A stretch of DNA of 64,000 bases from Niabella agricola (GTDB lineage Bacteria > Bacteroidota > Bacteroidia > Chitinophagales > Chitinophagaceae), in NCBI RefSeq assembly GCF_021538615.1, contig NZ_JAJHIZ010000002.1, positions 310,001 through 374,000 on the forward strand. The letters are read 5' to 3'. The position numbers and the translations under genes were made by a program. The notes beneath the pieces were generated by a model. It did not search any database. It was not told the DNA's origin and was given only the letters and a program-made list of their open reading frames with translations. Below, piece after piece: positions 36,859 through 44,920 of this stretch (position 1 is its first letter; every line of letters starts with the position of its first letter).

Positions 36859-37902
36859 ATGCATTATAAAATTGAAAATCCCCGGAAACTCACCAGGGAT
36901 ATCCTGATAAGCGCTGGATTGTACCTGCTGCCTGTTGCACTGATGTTGCTCTATTTTTATGCATTGCATGAAAAACCCTGGCATCATAGTACCGCCGAAA
37001 ACCTGCGGATCATGCAGGAGCATATTCCTGCCTGGCTGCAATCAACATTTACTCATCTCCGCAAATGGGGACTGATTGTTCTGGCGATTGAAGTGGGCAT
37101 TATTGAAGTGGCTGCGGGGCTTTATGAAAACCGCCGCTGGACGCACAACGAGAAGATCCTGGATCTGGTTTGCTTTGTGGCGCCCAAACTGCTGTTTATT
37201 CCGGTGCTTACGTTCTTCAGCCTGAAATTGCTGCCCCTGGTGTTGCCGGCCGCCAAAGATGTTTTTGTGTGGGTACCGTTCTGGTGGGGCGCGCTGATCA
37301 TTGCAGTGGCCGATGATCTTACCCAGTACTGGTACCACCGGCTGCATCACCAGGTGCCTTTTCTTTGGCGGTTTCACCGGACGCACCATTCAGCTCCCTA
37401 TATGGGCATGTCGATGGCCAGCCGGCAGAATATTATTTATACGATTTTCTTTTCGCAGATCTATCTCATAGCGATCCTGACCTATCTCGGGCTGGGCTTG
37501 CCGGCGTTGTTTGTCGGAGGTGTAAAATCGCTGATCACGCTTTCTGCGCATAGCAGTATCAAATGGGACAAACCTTTTTACACGTACCGGTGGCTGCATC
37601 CCATTGGATGGGTGTTGGAACGGCTGATCTCCACACCCGCTACGCACCATGCGCATCATGCCGACTCAACGGATGATGGCATTGGTCATTATAAGGGCAA
37701 TTTTGGAAATATGTTCTTCATATGGGATATTATTTTTGGTACCGGTATCATTACCCGGAAATACCCGGAAACCTATGGCATTAAATCGTACCAGGAAGAA
37801 GAGTGGTATGCGCAGTTCCTCTGGCCGGTGTTTAAATCCAAAAAGCAGGGAAGTGAGTTGGCTAAAGGAGGACCGGTGGTTGCAGAGGAGCCACAGTCCT
37901 GA
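36859..37902 (+). CDS. Membrane fatty acid hydroxylase / sterol desaturase family protein
   Basis: 347 residues, several membrane helices (about 15-35, 70-90, 108-130, 140-155, 195-225). The di-iron histidine boxes are complete: H160-RLHH (163-164), H173-RTHH (176-177), H231, and HHAHH (263-267). The family hydroxylates, desaturates or cleaves lipids, sterols or alkyl ethers using O2. Its place behind a sulfatase in a SusC/D operon suggests it oxidises a hydrophobic product or tailors a membrane lipid. The C-terminal 30 residues are hydrophilic. Last gene of the operon; palindromic repeats follow at once. Confidence 0.88.
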   Translation: MHYKIENPRKLTRDILISAGLYLLPVALMLLYFYALHEKPWHHSTAENLRIMQEHIPAWLQSTFTHLRKWGLIVLAIEVGIIEVAAGLYENRRWTHNEKILDLVCFVAPKLLFIPVLTFFSLKLLPLVLPAAKDVFVWVPFWWGALIIAVADDLTQYWYHRLHHQVPFLWRFHRTHHSAPYMGMSMASRQNIIYTIFFSQIYLIAILTYLGLGLPALFVGGVKSLITLSAHSSIKWDKPFYTYRWLHPIGWVLERLISTPATHHAHHADSTDDGIGHYKGNFGNMFFIWDIIFGTGIITRKYPETYGIKSYQEEEWYAQFLWPVFKSKKQGSELAKGGPVVAEEPQS

Positions 37903-37926
37903 GCATACGACAACGATCCGTTTAAC

Positions 37927-38046
37927 CTTCCCGTGGCGTCTCCCGTAGGGGACGCCCGGGTTTGCAGGAATAACAGGTATCGATAATTTGCAGGGTCCCT
38001 TTCTGGAGACCCTGCAAAGAAGCTGGTCGTTTGTTTGGTTGCTGAT
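37927..38046 (+). repeat. 120-bp tandem repeat unit 1, containing two-hairpin element
   Basis: The two-hairpin element is at 37927-38018 (GGCGTC/GACGCC, then an 11-bp stem TTTGCAGGGTC / GACCCTGCAAA at 37987-38018), followed by 28 bp of linker. The unit is identical to 38047-38166. It lies between convergent genes and may terminate both transcripts. Confidence 0.97.
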
Positions 38047-38166
38047 CTTCCCGTGGCGTCTCCCGTAGGGGACGCCCGGGTTTGCAGGAATAACAGGTAT
38101 CGATAATTTGCAGGGTCCCTTTCTGGAGACCCTGCAAAGAAGCTGGTCGTTTGTTTGGTTGCTGAT
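38047..38166 (+). repeat. 120-bp tandem repeat unit 2
   Basis: Perfect copy of 37927-38046, including the non-palindromic linker agctggtcgtttgtttggtt, so the duplication is recent or homogenised. Confidence 0.97.
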
Positions 38167-38202
38167 CTTCCCGGGTGTCTCCCGCAGGGGACGCCCGTGT
38201 TT
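38167..38202 (+). repeat. Partial third copy of the two-hairpin repeat
   Basis: Keeps the first half only (cttcccgggtgtctcccg, agggg, acgcccg, tgttt), with the left stem altered to GGTGTC. It runs directly into the stop codon of the GH31 gene on the other strand. Confidence 0.85.
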
Positions 38203-41200
38203 AAAAACCTATGGTATTTAGTCGCTTATCCACCAGGATGCCATCCACCGGTTTGAGCTCAAAATCCAGCTTGCGTTTTGCTTTCAGTTTGATGATGAAC
38301 AGGTCCTGTGTGCCCTCCAGCCCGGATTGATCGCCAATGTTTACAAACGTGGGATACAAGGCTTTTTTACCATTACTATGCAGCCGGTCGTTGGTCATGT
38401 TTTCCAACTCCTTTATGTTTAACGGAGTGATACCGGCAAACTCGTAGTCCTGTGCATTGTAAGGCAGCGCAAAACTTAATCCGTTTACGGCTTTCAGGTT
38501 GATTCCCTTTACAAGAATTTCAATGATCTCGTCTTTATTGTATGTCTTTTTCGATGTGGCGATTTCGATCTTCCCCTGAAGCGTATCAACGGTGGTCATA
38601 TCGGCACCGCCTTCAAGGCGTGTGGCCACATTGGAAATATCATAGGCATCGATCAGGCCGTTTTTATTAATATCTCCATTGCTGATATAACCTTCAAAGT
38701 CGCCGTCGCCGCTTCTTAACCCGGTATAGTTAATATAGGAGGTCAGATCATTGTTATCGATGATATGATCGTTATTGATATCGCCGGGGATATAACTTTC
38801 GGATCCAGGTACTTTAAATACGTATAGCTCGCGTCCGGAACCAAAATCACCCACTGCTTCTGTTACGGAAATTTTGATGTACCGGGCGGTTGGATGGTTA
38901 CTGAAAGGGAAGGTTTTGGTATCTCCGTTCTTTGCCCATTCAAAACTGCCGGCATTGGTCCATTCTGATTTGTTGGTGCTGTACGAAATACTTCCTTTAA
39001 GCCATATTCCATTGCCCCGTGTGCGCGGTAGGTATTGTATCTTGTCGAGCTGGTTTACGGATCTTAAGTCGAGTACAATATCAAAAGGAACCGCTTTTGT
39101 GCCCCATTTGGTATGCCAGGTATTGCCTTCATCAAAATCAACCAGCTGTGCGATTTCACTGCCTTCCTGATCCGCAGCTGACCCGGTGGCTGTAATATCC
39201 TTAATGGCAAATTCAAGCGGGTTCACTTTTGTTTTTGCAGAGAAGGTGGTCCAGGGCGACTGCCCATCTTTATTTACCGCCCGGATCCGGAACTGGTAGG
39301 GCGTTTCAGGGGTTAGCCCGTCAAACAGCAGGCTGGTATCCCGGATGGTGGTGTATCGCTGACCGTTGAAATCGATCTCATAAAAATCGGCATTGACCTG
39401 CTTTTTCCAGCTGGGCGTCAGGGTATAGGCCTGGCGGTTGCTGTCGATGACCTGGGCCTGCAACGGAGCGGCCAGTCTGCCATGCTGTTTACGCAAAGGA
39501 TCTACGGGTGTAAAGAAAAATCCATTTACCGTAAGTGTAATCGCATGAGCGGTAATATCGGTGGCTGCCAGCTTTACCAGCAGCTGGGGATTTTTAGTAA
39601 TAGTGGTCTGAGCAAAAGGACTGCCTGCTGTAGCGAAGCGGTTCAGGTTGGGCGCCACATCATAATAGTAAACGTTTACCTGCTCTCGGAACGCTTCCAG
39701 GGACGAAGCCGCTTTAAGCTTCACCATTGCGGCACCTGTTTTTGCAACAATAGCAGCAGGCTTCCGGGTTACATTGATCCGGAACTCCGTAGTTTTATTT
39801 TTTACAAAACCGTCGTAACTGCCTTTGGTGGGCAGCACCGTGATGGTGGCGGTATTTTTTTGAACGGCCGACCGGATCTGCGTGGTGGTGCCGGCGCCGG
39901 ATTTGTAGGCTTCTGTAAAACCGTCATCGTCATACTCGGTAAAGGAACTGCTGCCTGCGGGGTATAGTTCGTAAATACGGGCGGTGCGGTCTATCTGAGT
40001 AACATTATTATTAGGGTTGGTCATAGGAATAATGGCACCGGCTTTTACAAATACCGGCAGTTTCCAGATCGGGGCTTCGAAATTGTTCAGCACCCGGTTG
40101 CCCTCATAAACGTCGCCGGTAAAATAGTCGATCCAGGTTCCGGCGGGCAGGTAAATATTATTACGGATATCATTGCCTTTTTCATCGGCCTTTGTTTCCT
40201 GGTAAATGGGTGCAACCAGGAACCAGGGACCATACAGGTACTGGTACTGGGTGGCCTTGCCATAGGTAAAGGTATTGGGATATTCCAGGAACATTGCCCG
40301 GATGATGGGTAAATCGGTTACGGCCTGTTTGGCAATGCTGTAGGTATAGGGCAGCAGCTCTGATTTCAATTTCAGGTAGGTGCGGTTGATGGATGTAACC
40401 GGCTCGCCCAGCGCATAAGGGTATTTCTCATTAGCGCCCCAACCATCCATATTCAGCTGCATAGGAGTGAAGGCCTTCCACTGGAAGTCGCGGGTATTTA
40501 CCTTAATGTTTTTGCCACCGAAGATACCATCCATATCGGAAGTGATATTGGGTTGTCCGGACAGTCCGGACCCCAGGTAGGTAGGAATGTGAAAACGGAT
40601 GTATTCCCATACACCACCGGTCTGATCGCCGCTCCAGATACCGGCATAACGCTGGGTGCCGGCCCATCCGTCTAAGGAAATAATAAAGGGCCGGGCATTG
40701 TTTCCATATTTAGGCATGATCTGCCCTACGTCCGACACGCCATTTAAGCCGAATGAATAGCCGGGCCCAACCCAGGCTACATCGGTTTTCAACACCCGTA
40801 CACCGGCAATGCCTACTTCTTTGATGATATCGCGCTGCAGCAATGCGGGAATACTGTCCTTGGGATGAAGATCCGATTGTGTCCAGAGCCCGATCTGTAC
40901 GCCATTTCTCCGGGCGTAATCACCAAAAGCTTTCAGGTTCCGGATATTGCTGTCGAGTGTACTCGTTTGCCCGTAGCCCGCGCCGTATCCGTCGTTGGGG
41001 AGGATCCAGCCCAGCGGCAGGTCATGGGCCTTATAACGGTCGATCACGCCTCTTGCGGAAAACGGATAATTGTTTTTTTCACCGTTGAGTGATTCTTTAA
41101 TGCCTCCGTTGTCCTTCTGGCTTTCTTTATAGCGCTTGCCATCTTCAAAAAGTACTCCGACTGTATCCGCCTTCCAGTAGTCGCGGTTATATGCATTCAG

Positions 41201-42061
41201 ATGCCCTTCGTAAAACCCAAATTTGGGCAGCAGTACCGGGGTGCCGGTCAGCTGGTAAAAATCGTTCAGCAGGGCTACCGGCTCCCGGTCGATCATAAAG
41301 AATACATCGAGGTAGTTGGTTTCATGTGAAAGGGTGATTGTGTTTTTTTCTTTTGCACCGAAATCGTATTTGCCTTTTTTAAACGTATACCACATAAAGC
41401 CATACCCGTTGGTCGACCAGTAAAAGGGGGTAGGAGAGGCCACGCCGCCATCCGTCCAGCTGTTCTGGTTCTCGATGGAAATAAGTTTGCCTTTATGGGA
41501 AAACCGGCCGTTTTGCACACCGCCTCCATAGAAGTATTCAGATGGATTTTCTTTCAGCTTCAGACTGGTCGTTTTTTTATCAAATAACACCGGCGTTAAT
41601 GTTTGCAATACGGTTTGTTTGCTTTTGATATTGGTTATTTTAAGCAATGCCGTTGCCTTGGTGAATTCGAGGGCTACCGCGTTGGTGGAAATTATTACAT
41701 GCCCCGCATTATCTTTTACATCCAGCCTTGAAACCGTCTTGCGCGGATGATCTGTAAGGATCGATGCCGGTGGCGTGGCCTCAGGTGCGCGAAGGGCTCC
41801 GCCCGAAGGGTCTGTAAACATGCGGAAGATGTTTTCACCATAGAAATCCAGCAGTAATTCCTGCCGGTTGCTCAACCGGATCTTTACGGTGGTTGCATCC
41901 ACCTTCGCGGCACCGGTAATGGCAACGGTGTCGGCTGCCGGTTTTATGGCAGCGGGTGCGGGAGATTTTACCTGTGCGGTAACTGTAAAGAGCGCGACTG
42001 TAGCAATTAGCATCGTAACAGCGCCTTTTTTAAAAAAGGCCATTCCAGACTTCAGGTTCAT
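38201..42061 (-). CDS. Large secreted GH31 glycosidase with dockerin-like and cohesin-like modules
   Basis: 1286 residues. N-terminal membrane or signal segment (about 14-29), GH31 beta-sandwich, then the catalytic barrel with candidate nucleophile D427 in VLKTDVAW and acid/base D479 in IWSGDQ. A DUF5110-like region (PAGSSSFTEYDDDG, about 690-800), a fibronectin III domain (about 865-945), and an F5/8C discoidin-like domain (about 950-1090) follow. Residues 1093-1150 hold two Ca-binding loops (GDINNDHIIDNNDL and GDINKNGLIDAYDI) like a type I dockerin. Residues 1160-1286 resemble a cohesin beta-sandwich. Family members cleave alpha-glucosides or alpha-xylosides; the exact linkage is unknown. 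Monocistronic; ends inside the repeat cluster. Confidence 0.9.
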   Translation of the reverse strand: MNLKSGMAFFKKGAVTMLIATVALFTVTAQVKSPAPAAIKPAADTVAITGAAKVDATTVKIRLSNRQELLLDFYGENIFRMFTDPSGGALRAPEATPPASILTDHPRKTVSRLDVKDNAGHVIISTNAVALEFTKATALLKITNIKSKQTVLQTLTPVLFDKKTTSLKLKENPSEYFYGGGVQNGRFSHKGKLISIENQNSWTDGGVASPTPFYWSTNGYGFMWYTFKKGKYDFGAKEKNTITLSHETNYLDVFFMIDREPVALLNDFYQLTGTPVLLPKFGFYEGHLNAYNRDYWKADTVGVLFEDGKRYKESQKDNGGIKESLNGEKNNYPFSARGVIDRYKAHDLPLGWILPNDGYGAGYGQTSTLDSNIRNLKAFGDYARRNGVQIGLWTQSDLHPKDSIPALLQRDIIKEVGIAGVRVLKTDVAWVGPGYSFGLNGVSDVGQIMPKYGNNARPFIISLDGWAGTQRYAGIWSGDQTGGVWEYIRFHIPTYLGSGLSGQPNITSDMDGIFGGKNIKVNTRDFQWKAFTPMQLNMDGWGANEKYPYALGEPVTSINRTYLKLKSELLPYTYSIAKQAVTDLPIIRAMFLEYPNTFTYGKATQYQYLYGPWFLVAPIYQETKADEKGNDIRNNIYLPAGTWIDYFTGDVYEGNRVLNNFEAPIWKLPVFVKAGAIIPMTNPNNNVTQIDRTARIYELYPAGSSSFTEYDDDGFTEAYKSGAGTTTQIRSAVQKNTATITVLPTKGSYDGFVKNKTTEFRINVTRKPAAIVAKTGAAMVKLKAASSLEAFREQVNVYYYDVAPNLNRFATAGSPFAQTTITKNPQLLVKLAATDITAHAITLTVNGFFFTPVDPLRKQHGRLAAPLQAQVIDSNRQAYTLTPSWKKQVNADFYEIDFNGQRYTTIRDTSLLFDGLTPETPYQFRIRAVNKDGQSPWTTFSAKTKVNPLEFAIKDITATGSAADQEGSEIAQLVDFDEGNTWHTKWGTKAVPFDIVLDLRSVNQLDKIQYLPRTRGNGIWLKGSISYSTNKSEWTNAGSFEWAKNGDTKTFPFSNHPTARYIKISVTEAVGDFGSGRELYVFKVPGSESYIPGDINNDHIIDNNDLTSYINYTGLRSGDGDFEGYISNGDINKNGLIDAYDISNVATRLEGGADMTTVDTLQGKIEIATSKKTYNKDEIIEILVKGINLKAVNGLSFALPYNAQDYEFAGITPLNIKELENMTNDRLHSNGKKALYPTFVNIGDQSGLEGTQDLFIIKLKAKRKLDFELKPVDGILVDKRLNTIGF

Positions 42062-42459
42062 GATCGCTGAATTATATTAAAAATGATCCGGTAAAAGTAA
42101 CAAAGCCCCGCCGTAAAAAACGGGTTTATGGAAACGATTGCGCAAGGTACATTGCTGGTACAGGCATCAAGAACAAACGATTGCATTAAGCGATAATCGA
42201 TCCTGCAGGTGTTTTGGAAAGCTGCTTGTTCCGTTAGCAGGCGGAATTGTATACCGGTATTCCCTGCTTGTTGTAAACCTTGCAGTAAGTATCGATCATA
42301 TGCTTATAATACCGGAATTTAACAGGAGGGGAGCGGCTCCGGCTTGTGTTTCCCGGGGCAGGGTGGTGTACCGGCATGAGTGAAACGGGATAATATAATG
42401 GCAAGCGGACGAATGACTTACACCCGGATCCTACCAGCGCCGATGCAGTGCATGCTGTA
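42062..42459. other. Upstream region of the GH31 gene
   Basis: 398 bp between the start of the GH31 gene (minus) and the stop of the DUF3307 gene (minus). The half nearest GH31 holds two LacI-operator-like sites, listed separately. The remainder shows nothing I can support; open frames here have poor composition. Confidence 0.6.
42132..42184 (-). promoter_or_regulatory. Paired LacI-type operator candidates for GH31
   Basis: The 10-mer AAACGATTGC occurs at 42132-42141 and 42175-42184 (read GCAATCGTTT on the minus strand, the direction of the GH31 gene). It carries the central CG and flanking A/T runs of LacI-family operators. The sites lie 70-125 bp before the GH31 start. No LacI-type gene is in the window. 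Confidence 0.4.
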
Positions 42460-43197
42460 TTACGCACCGGTTAAACCAGATACCAGCAGTTTATTTACGA
42501 TCACCCCGATTACGATGGCAATCCCAAAACTCAAGAGGGTGCCAATGAGAATGTATTCGGTCAGTTTGCGGTCCTGCCCGACTTTCAGGTCGCTGAAACG
42601 AAAAACGGATTTAGCGGTTACCAGGAATCCGATGGCAACCCATTGCAAGTTCAGGATAAAAATAAGCACCAGTATGCGCTCAATATAGCCGATCATCATG
42701 CCGGCATGCTGCAATGATTTTGTTTCAATTACATCAGTCCGGATCTCCGTTGCCGGCGCCCACTTGGATAAGATCAGTTTGATGATTACCGAAACCGGAG
42801 TGGTCAGCAATACCAGGCCCGTTGTGGTGATCAGCAGTGCGTTCGTTTGCGCGGCCGTCAGGTGCCATGCAAAAGGTTCCATCCACCAGGCGGCGCATAT
42901 GATCACAGCGAGGTGCAATACCTGGTCCAGGATAAAAAATGCTTTCCTGTTTTTAGCGGTTTGGAACTGGAGTTTTGCAAGATCGATCAGCAGATGGCTG
43001 CCGGCAATAAAGGCCGCCAGCGGCAGGTAGCGGGTATCCATGGTGATGAGCAGGATCAGCGCAAAATGAAGAAGTATGTGCAGGTACAGCTTGGGGCTTT
43101 TGTATTTTTTGCGTTCTTTTTCTTCCACCCAGCGGGATGGCTGCAAAACAAAATCGCCCAGTAAATGCGCCAGCAACAATTTTATGAGTAGTATCAT
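42460..43197 (-). CDS. DUF3307 membrane protein
   Basis: 245 residues, about six hydrophobic helices. The N-terminus MILLIKLLLAHLLGDFVLQPSRWVEEK is the conserved start of DUF3307 proteins (the HLLGDF segment). Function unknown. Its ATG overlaps the satD-like stop by 4 bases (43194-43197), so the two are translationally coupled. The family is often found beside SatD-like genes, which supports a shared role, perhaps in stress or membrane homeostasis. Confidence 0.85.
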   Translation of the reverse strand: MILLIKLLLAHLLGDFVLQPSRWVEEKERKKYKSPKLYLHILLHFALILLITMDTRYLPLAAFIAGSHLLIDLAKLQFQTAKNRKAFFILDQVLHLAVIICAAWWMEPFAWHLTAAQTNALLITTTGLVLLTTPVSVIIKLILSKWAPATEIRTDVIETKSLQHAGMMIGYIERILVLIFILNLQWVAIGFLVTAKSVFRFSDLKVGQDRKLTEYILIGTLLSFGIAIVIGVIVNKLLVSGLTGA

Positions 43198-43805
43198 GTG
43201 TTAAGGCCGGTTATCGTTGTTTGATAAAATGTATTAAAATCCATCAGGAGGTCAAAATGTGCCCGTTTGCGGCTCTGGCTTACGGCAGACTGGTTGATCT
43301 TTAATTTTTCCGCGATCTGTTGCTGGTTCCAGTCGGGCTTTTCCAGGAACAGCTGCACGATTTCTGCTGCTGCCAGGCTCCAGTTGTCCATGACCAGCGA
43401 TGCAAACCGGGCCATAAGGTTCAGCGTGGCATCGGTGTACTCATGACCGGTGGCCAGGGCCAGGGTGGTTTTTTCTTCCTTCATGCCGTCAAATTTGCGG
43501 CCCGATCTTACAAAGGCTGTCCCATTCGATTCGGTGATCTTTTCTGTTTGAAAAGATGCGTCTCCCAAACCAATGCTGAGCCGCACATCCAGATCGGGTT
43601 TTTGTTTGATCATACTTTTTAACAGCATGCATTTAAAGAGGGCTTCTGCAGGCTGTACCCGGAGCTGAAAGGCATCACCCCGGTAAATTTCCCAGTCGAC
43701 CGGGGTTTGGCCCTGCTTTTTTAAAAAGCTTTTTAAAATCGGCATCCACTCCTTCGGGTCCGTACTTTCCGAGCGAATAATATCTCCGGTAATGATCGCT
43801 ATCAT
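43194..43805 (-). CDS. SatD-family protein with C-terminal helix-turn-helix
   Basis: 203 residues. The N-terminal part (IAIITGDIIRSES..., about 1-140) matches the SatD family, named from the streptococcal acid-tolerance operon satCDE. The C-terminal segment WNQQQIAEKLKINQSAVSQ (about 157-176) is a clear helix-turn-helix with a recognition helix, so it probably binds DNA. It is transcribed away from a dense cluster of palindromic GCTTATAA sites that begins only 9 bp before its start codon, which suggests it represses itself. Coupled to the DUF3307 gene. Confidence 0.8.
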   Translation of the reverse strand: MIAIITGDIIRSESTDPKEWMPILKSFLKKQGQTPVDWEIYRGDAFQLRVQPAEALFKCMLLKSMIKQKPDLDVRLSIGLGDASFQTEKITESNGTAFVRSGRKFDGMKEEKTTLALATGHEYTDATLNLMARFASLVMDNWSLAAAEIVQLFLEKPDWNQQQIAEKLKINQSAVSQSRKRAHFDLLMDFNTFYQTTITGLNT

Positions 43806-43813
43806 ACTTCAAA

Positions 43814-43889
43814 TATAAGCAAATAGACTTATAATTTAAATTATAAGCTTAAACGCTTATAAAATTAATTATTAGGGAAAGAGCTTATA
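43814..43889. promoter_or_regulatory. Cluster of GCTTATAA operator-like sites
   Basis: Five copies of GCTTATA(A) or its complement within 76 bp: TATAAGC 43814-43820, CTTATAA 43828-43834, TTATAAGC 43841-43848, GCTTATAA 43855-43862, GCTTATA 43883-43889. Two form the perfect 20-bp palindrome at 43828-43847; the third and fourth form an 8-bp inverted repeat with 6-bp spacer. Located between the satD-like gene and the divergent SDR gene. Confidence 0.6.
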
Positions 43890-44081
43890 CTTAAAAAACA
43901 ATAGTTTGCATAAAAATACTAAAATTATTAGTATTTTGAAAATTTTATTTCCTGTTTCCGGCAGCGGTTTATTTATTGAAAAAGCCCGATCATTCAATAT
44001 AATATACCATTTCCTCCTCTTTTTTATCATTTATATGGTAAATTAGCCGCGCCATTTTAATTTTAGCGTATATATTCAATT

Positions 44082-44846
44082 ATGTTTCAACTCATCAATA
44101 AGACCGCTGTCATAACAGGAGGTGGAAGTGGTATAGGAAAAGCTGTGGCTGTTCTGTTTGCAAAGGCAGGTGCCCGGGTAATAGTGGCGGATTTTAACAA
44201 AGAAGCCGGACTACAAACAATCGAAGAAATCAGAGCTTCCGGGGGGAATGCCGAGCCGATGTTCCTGGATGTATCCAGCCAGCAGGAAGTAGCAACAGCT
44301 TTCGGTCTGCTGGAAGCGATCGACATCCTGGTGAACAGCGCCGGGATCTCTCATATCGGAAAGGCCGACACTACCGGGGAAGCCGATTTCGACCGCGTTT
44401 ATAACGTGAATGTAAAGGGGGTTTACAATACCCTGCATGCGGCCATACCCAAGATGAAAGCGCAGGGTAGCGGTGTGATCATCAATATGGCTTCTATCGC
44501 TTCCAGCGTGGGGTTGCCCGACCGGTTTGCGTATTCAATGAGCAAGGGTGCCGTGCTGGCCATGACCTTATCGGTTGCCAAAGATTATATCAACGATGGC
44601 ATTCGCTGTAATTGTGTTTCTCCTGCAAGGGTGCATACGCCGTTTGTGGATGGCTTCCTTGCCAAAACCTATCCGGGCCGGGAAAAAGAAATGTTTGATA
44701 AATTATCCAAAACACAGCCCATCGGCCGTATGGCAAAACCGGAAGAGATTGCGGCACTGATCCTGTACCTCTGCAGCGATGAGGCTTCCTTTATTACGGG
44801 CTGCGATTATCCCATCGACGGGGGATTCATTAAGCTGAACAATTAA
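44082..44846 (+). CDS. Short-chain dehydrogenase/reductase (possible acid-sugar dehydrogenase)
   Basis: 254 residues, classical SDR. NAD(P)-binding TGGGSGIG (about 12-19), NNAG-equivalent VNSAGIS, catalytic Ser in NMASIASS, and YSMSK supplying Tyr and Lys. Acidic residue D37 (VADFN) at the end of strand 2 favours NAD. Followed after 74 bp by a FAH-family hydrolase; this pair is typical of L-fucose or related non-phosphorylating pathways, where the SDR oxidises 2-keto-3-deoxy-L-fuconate. The pathway assignment is inference; no other pathway genes are present. Confidence 0.85.
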   Translation: MFQLINKTAVITGGGSGIGKAVAVLFAKAGARVIVADFNKEAGLQTIEEIRASGGNAEPMFLDVSSQQEVATAFGLLEAIDILVNSAGISHIGKADTTGEADFDRVYNVNVKGVYNTLHAAIPKMKAQGSGVIINMASIASSVGLPDRFAYSMSKGAVLAMTLSVAKDYINDGIRCNCVSPARVHTPFVDGFLAKTYPGREKEMFDKLSKTQPIGRMAKPEEIAALILYLCSDEASFITGCDYPIDGGFIKLNN

Positions 44847-44920
44847 AAGGATTGGTGGTTTTTGGTTGATTATGTAACCTTAAGCAATAAACAATGAATA
44901 ATAAACAATAAATTGAGCAT

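Noticed and set aside
37922..38137. An apparent 71-residue protein with a perfect internal repeat on the minus strand
   Set aside because: The periodicity is simply the 120-bp DNA repeat, 40 codons per unit; the stems explain the sequence better than coding.
37927..38202. A possible CRISPR array
   Set aside because: Units are 120 bp with no unique spacers, and there are no cas genes; hairpin elements fit instead.
42138..42383. An 81-codon frame upstream of the GH31 gene
   Set aside because: Non-ATG start, no hydrophobic or domain pattern, and it covers the operator-like sites.
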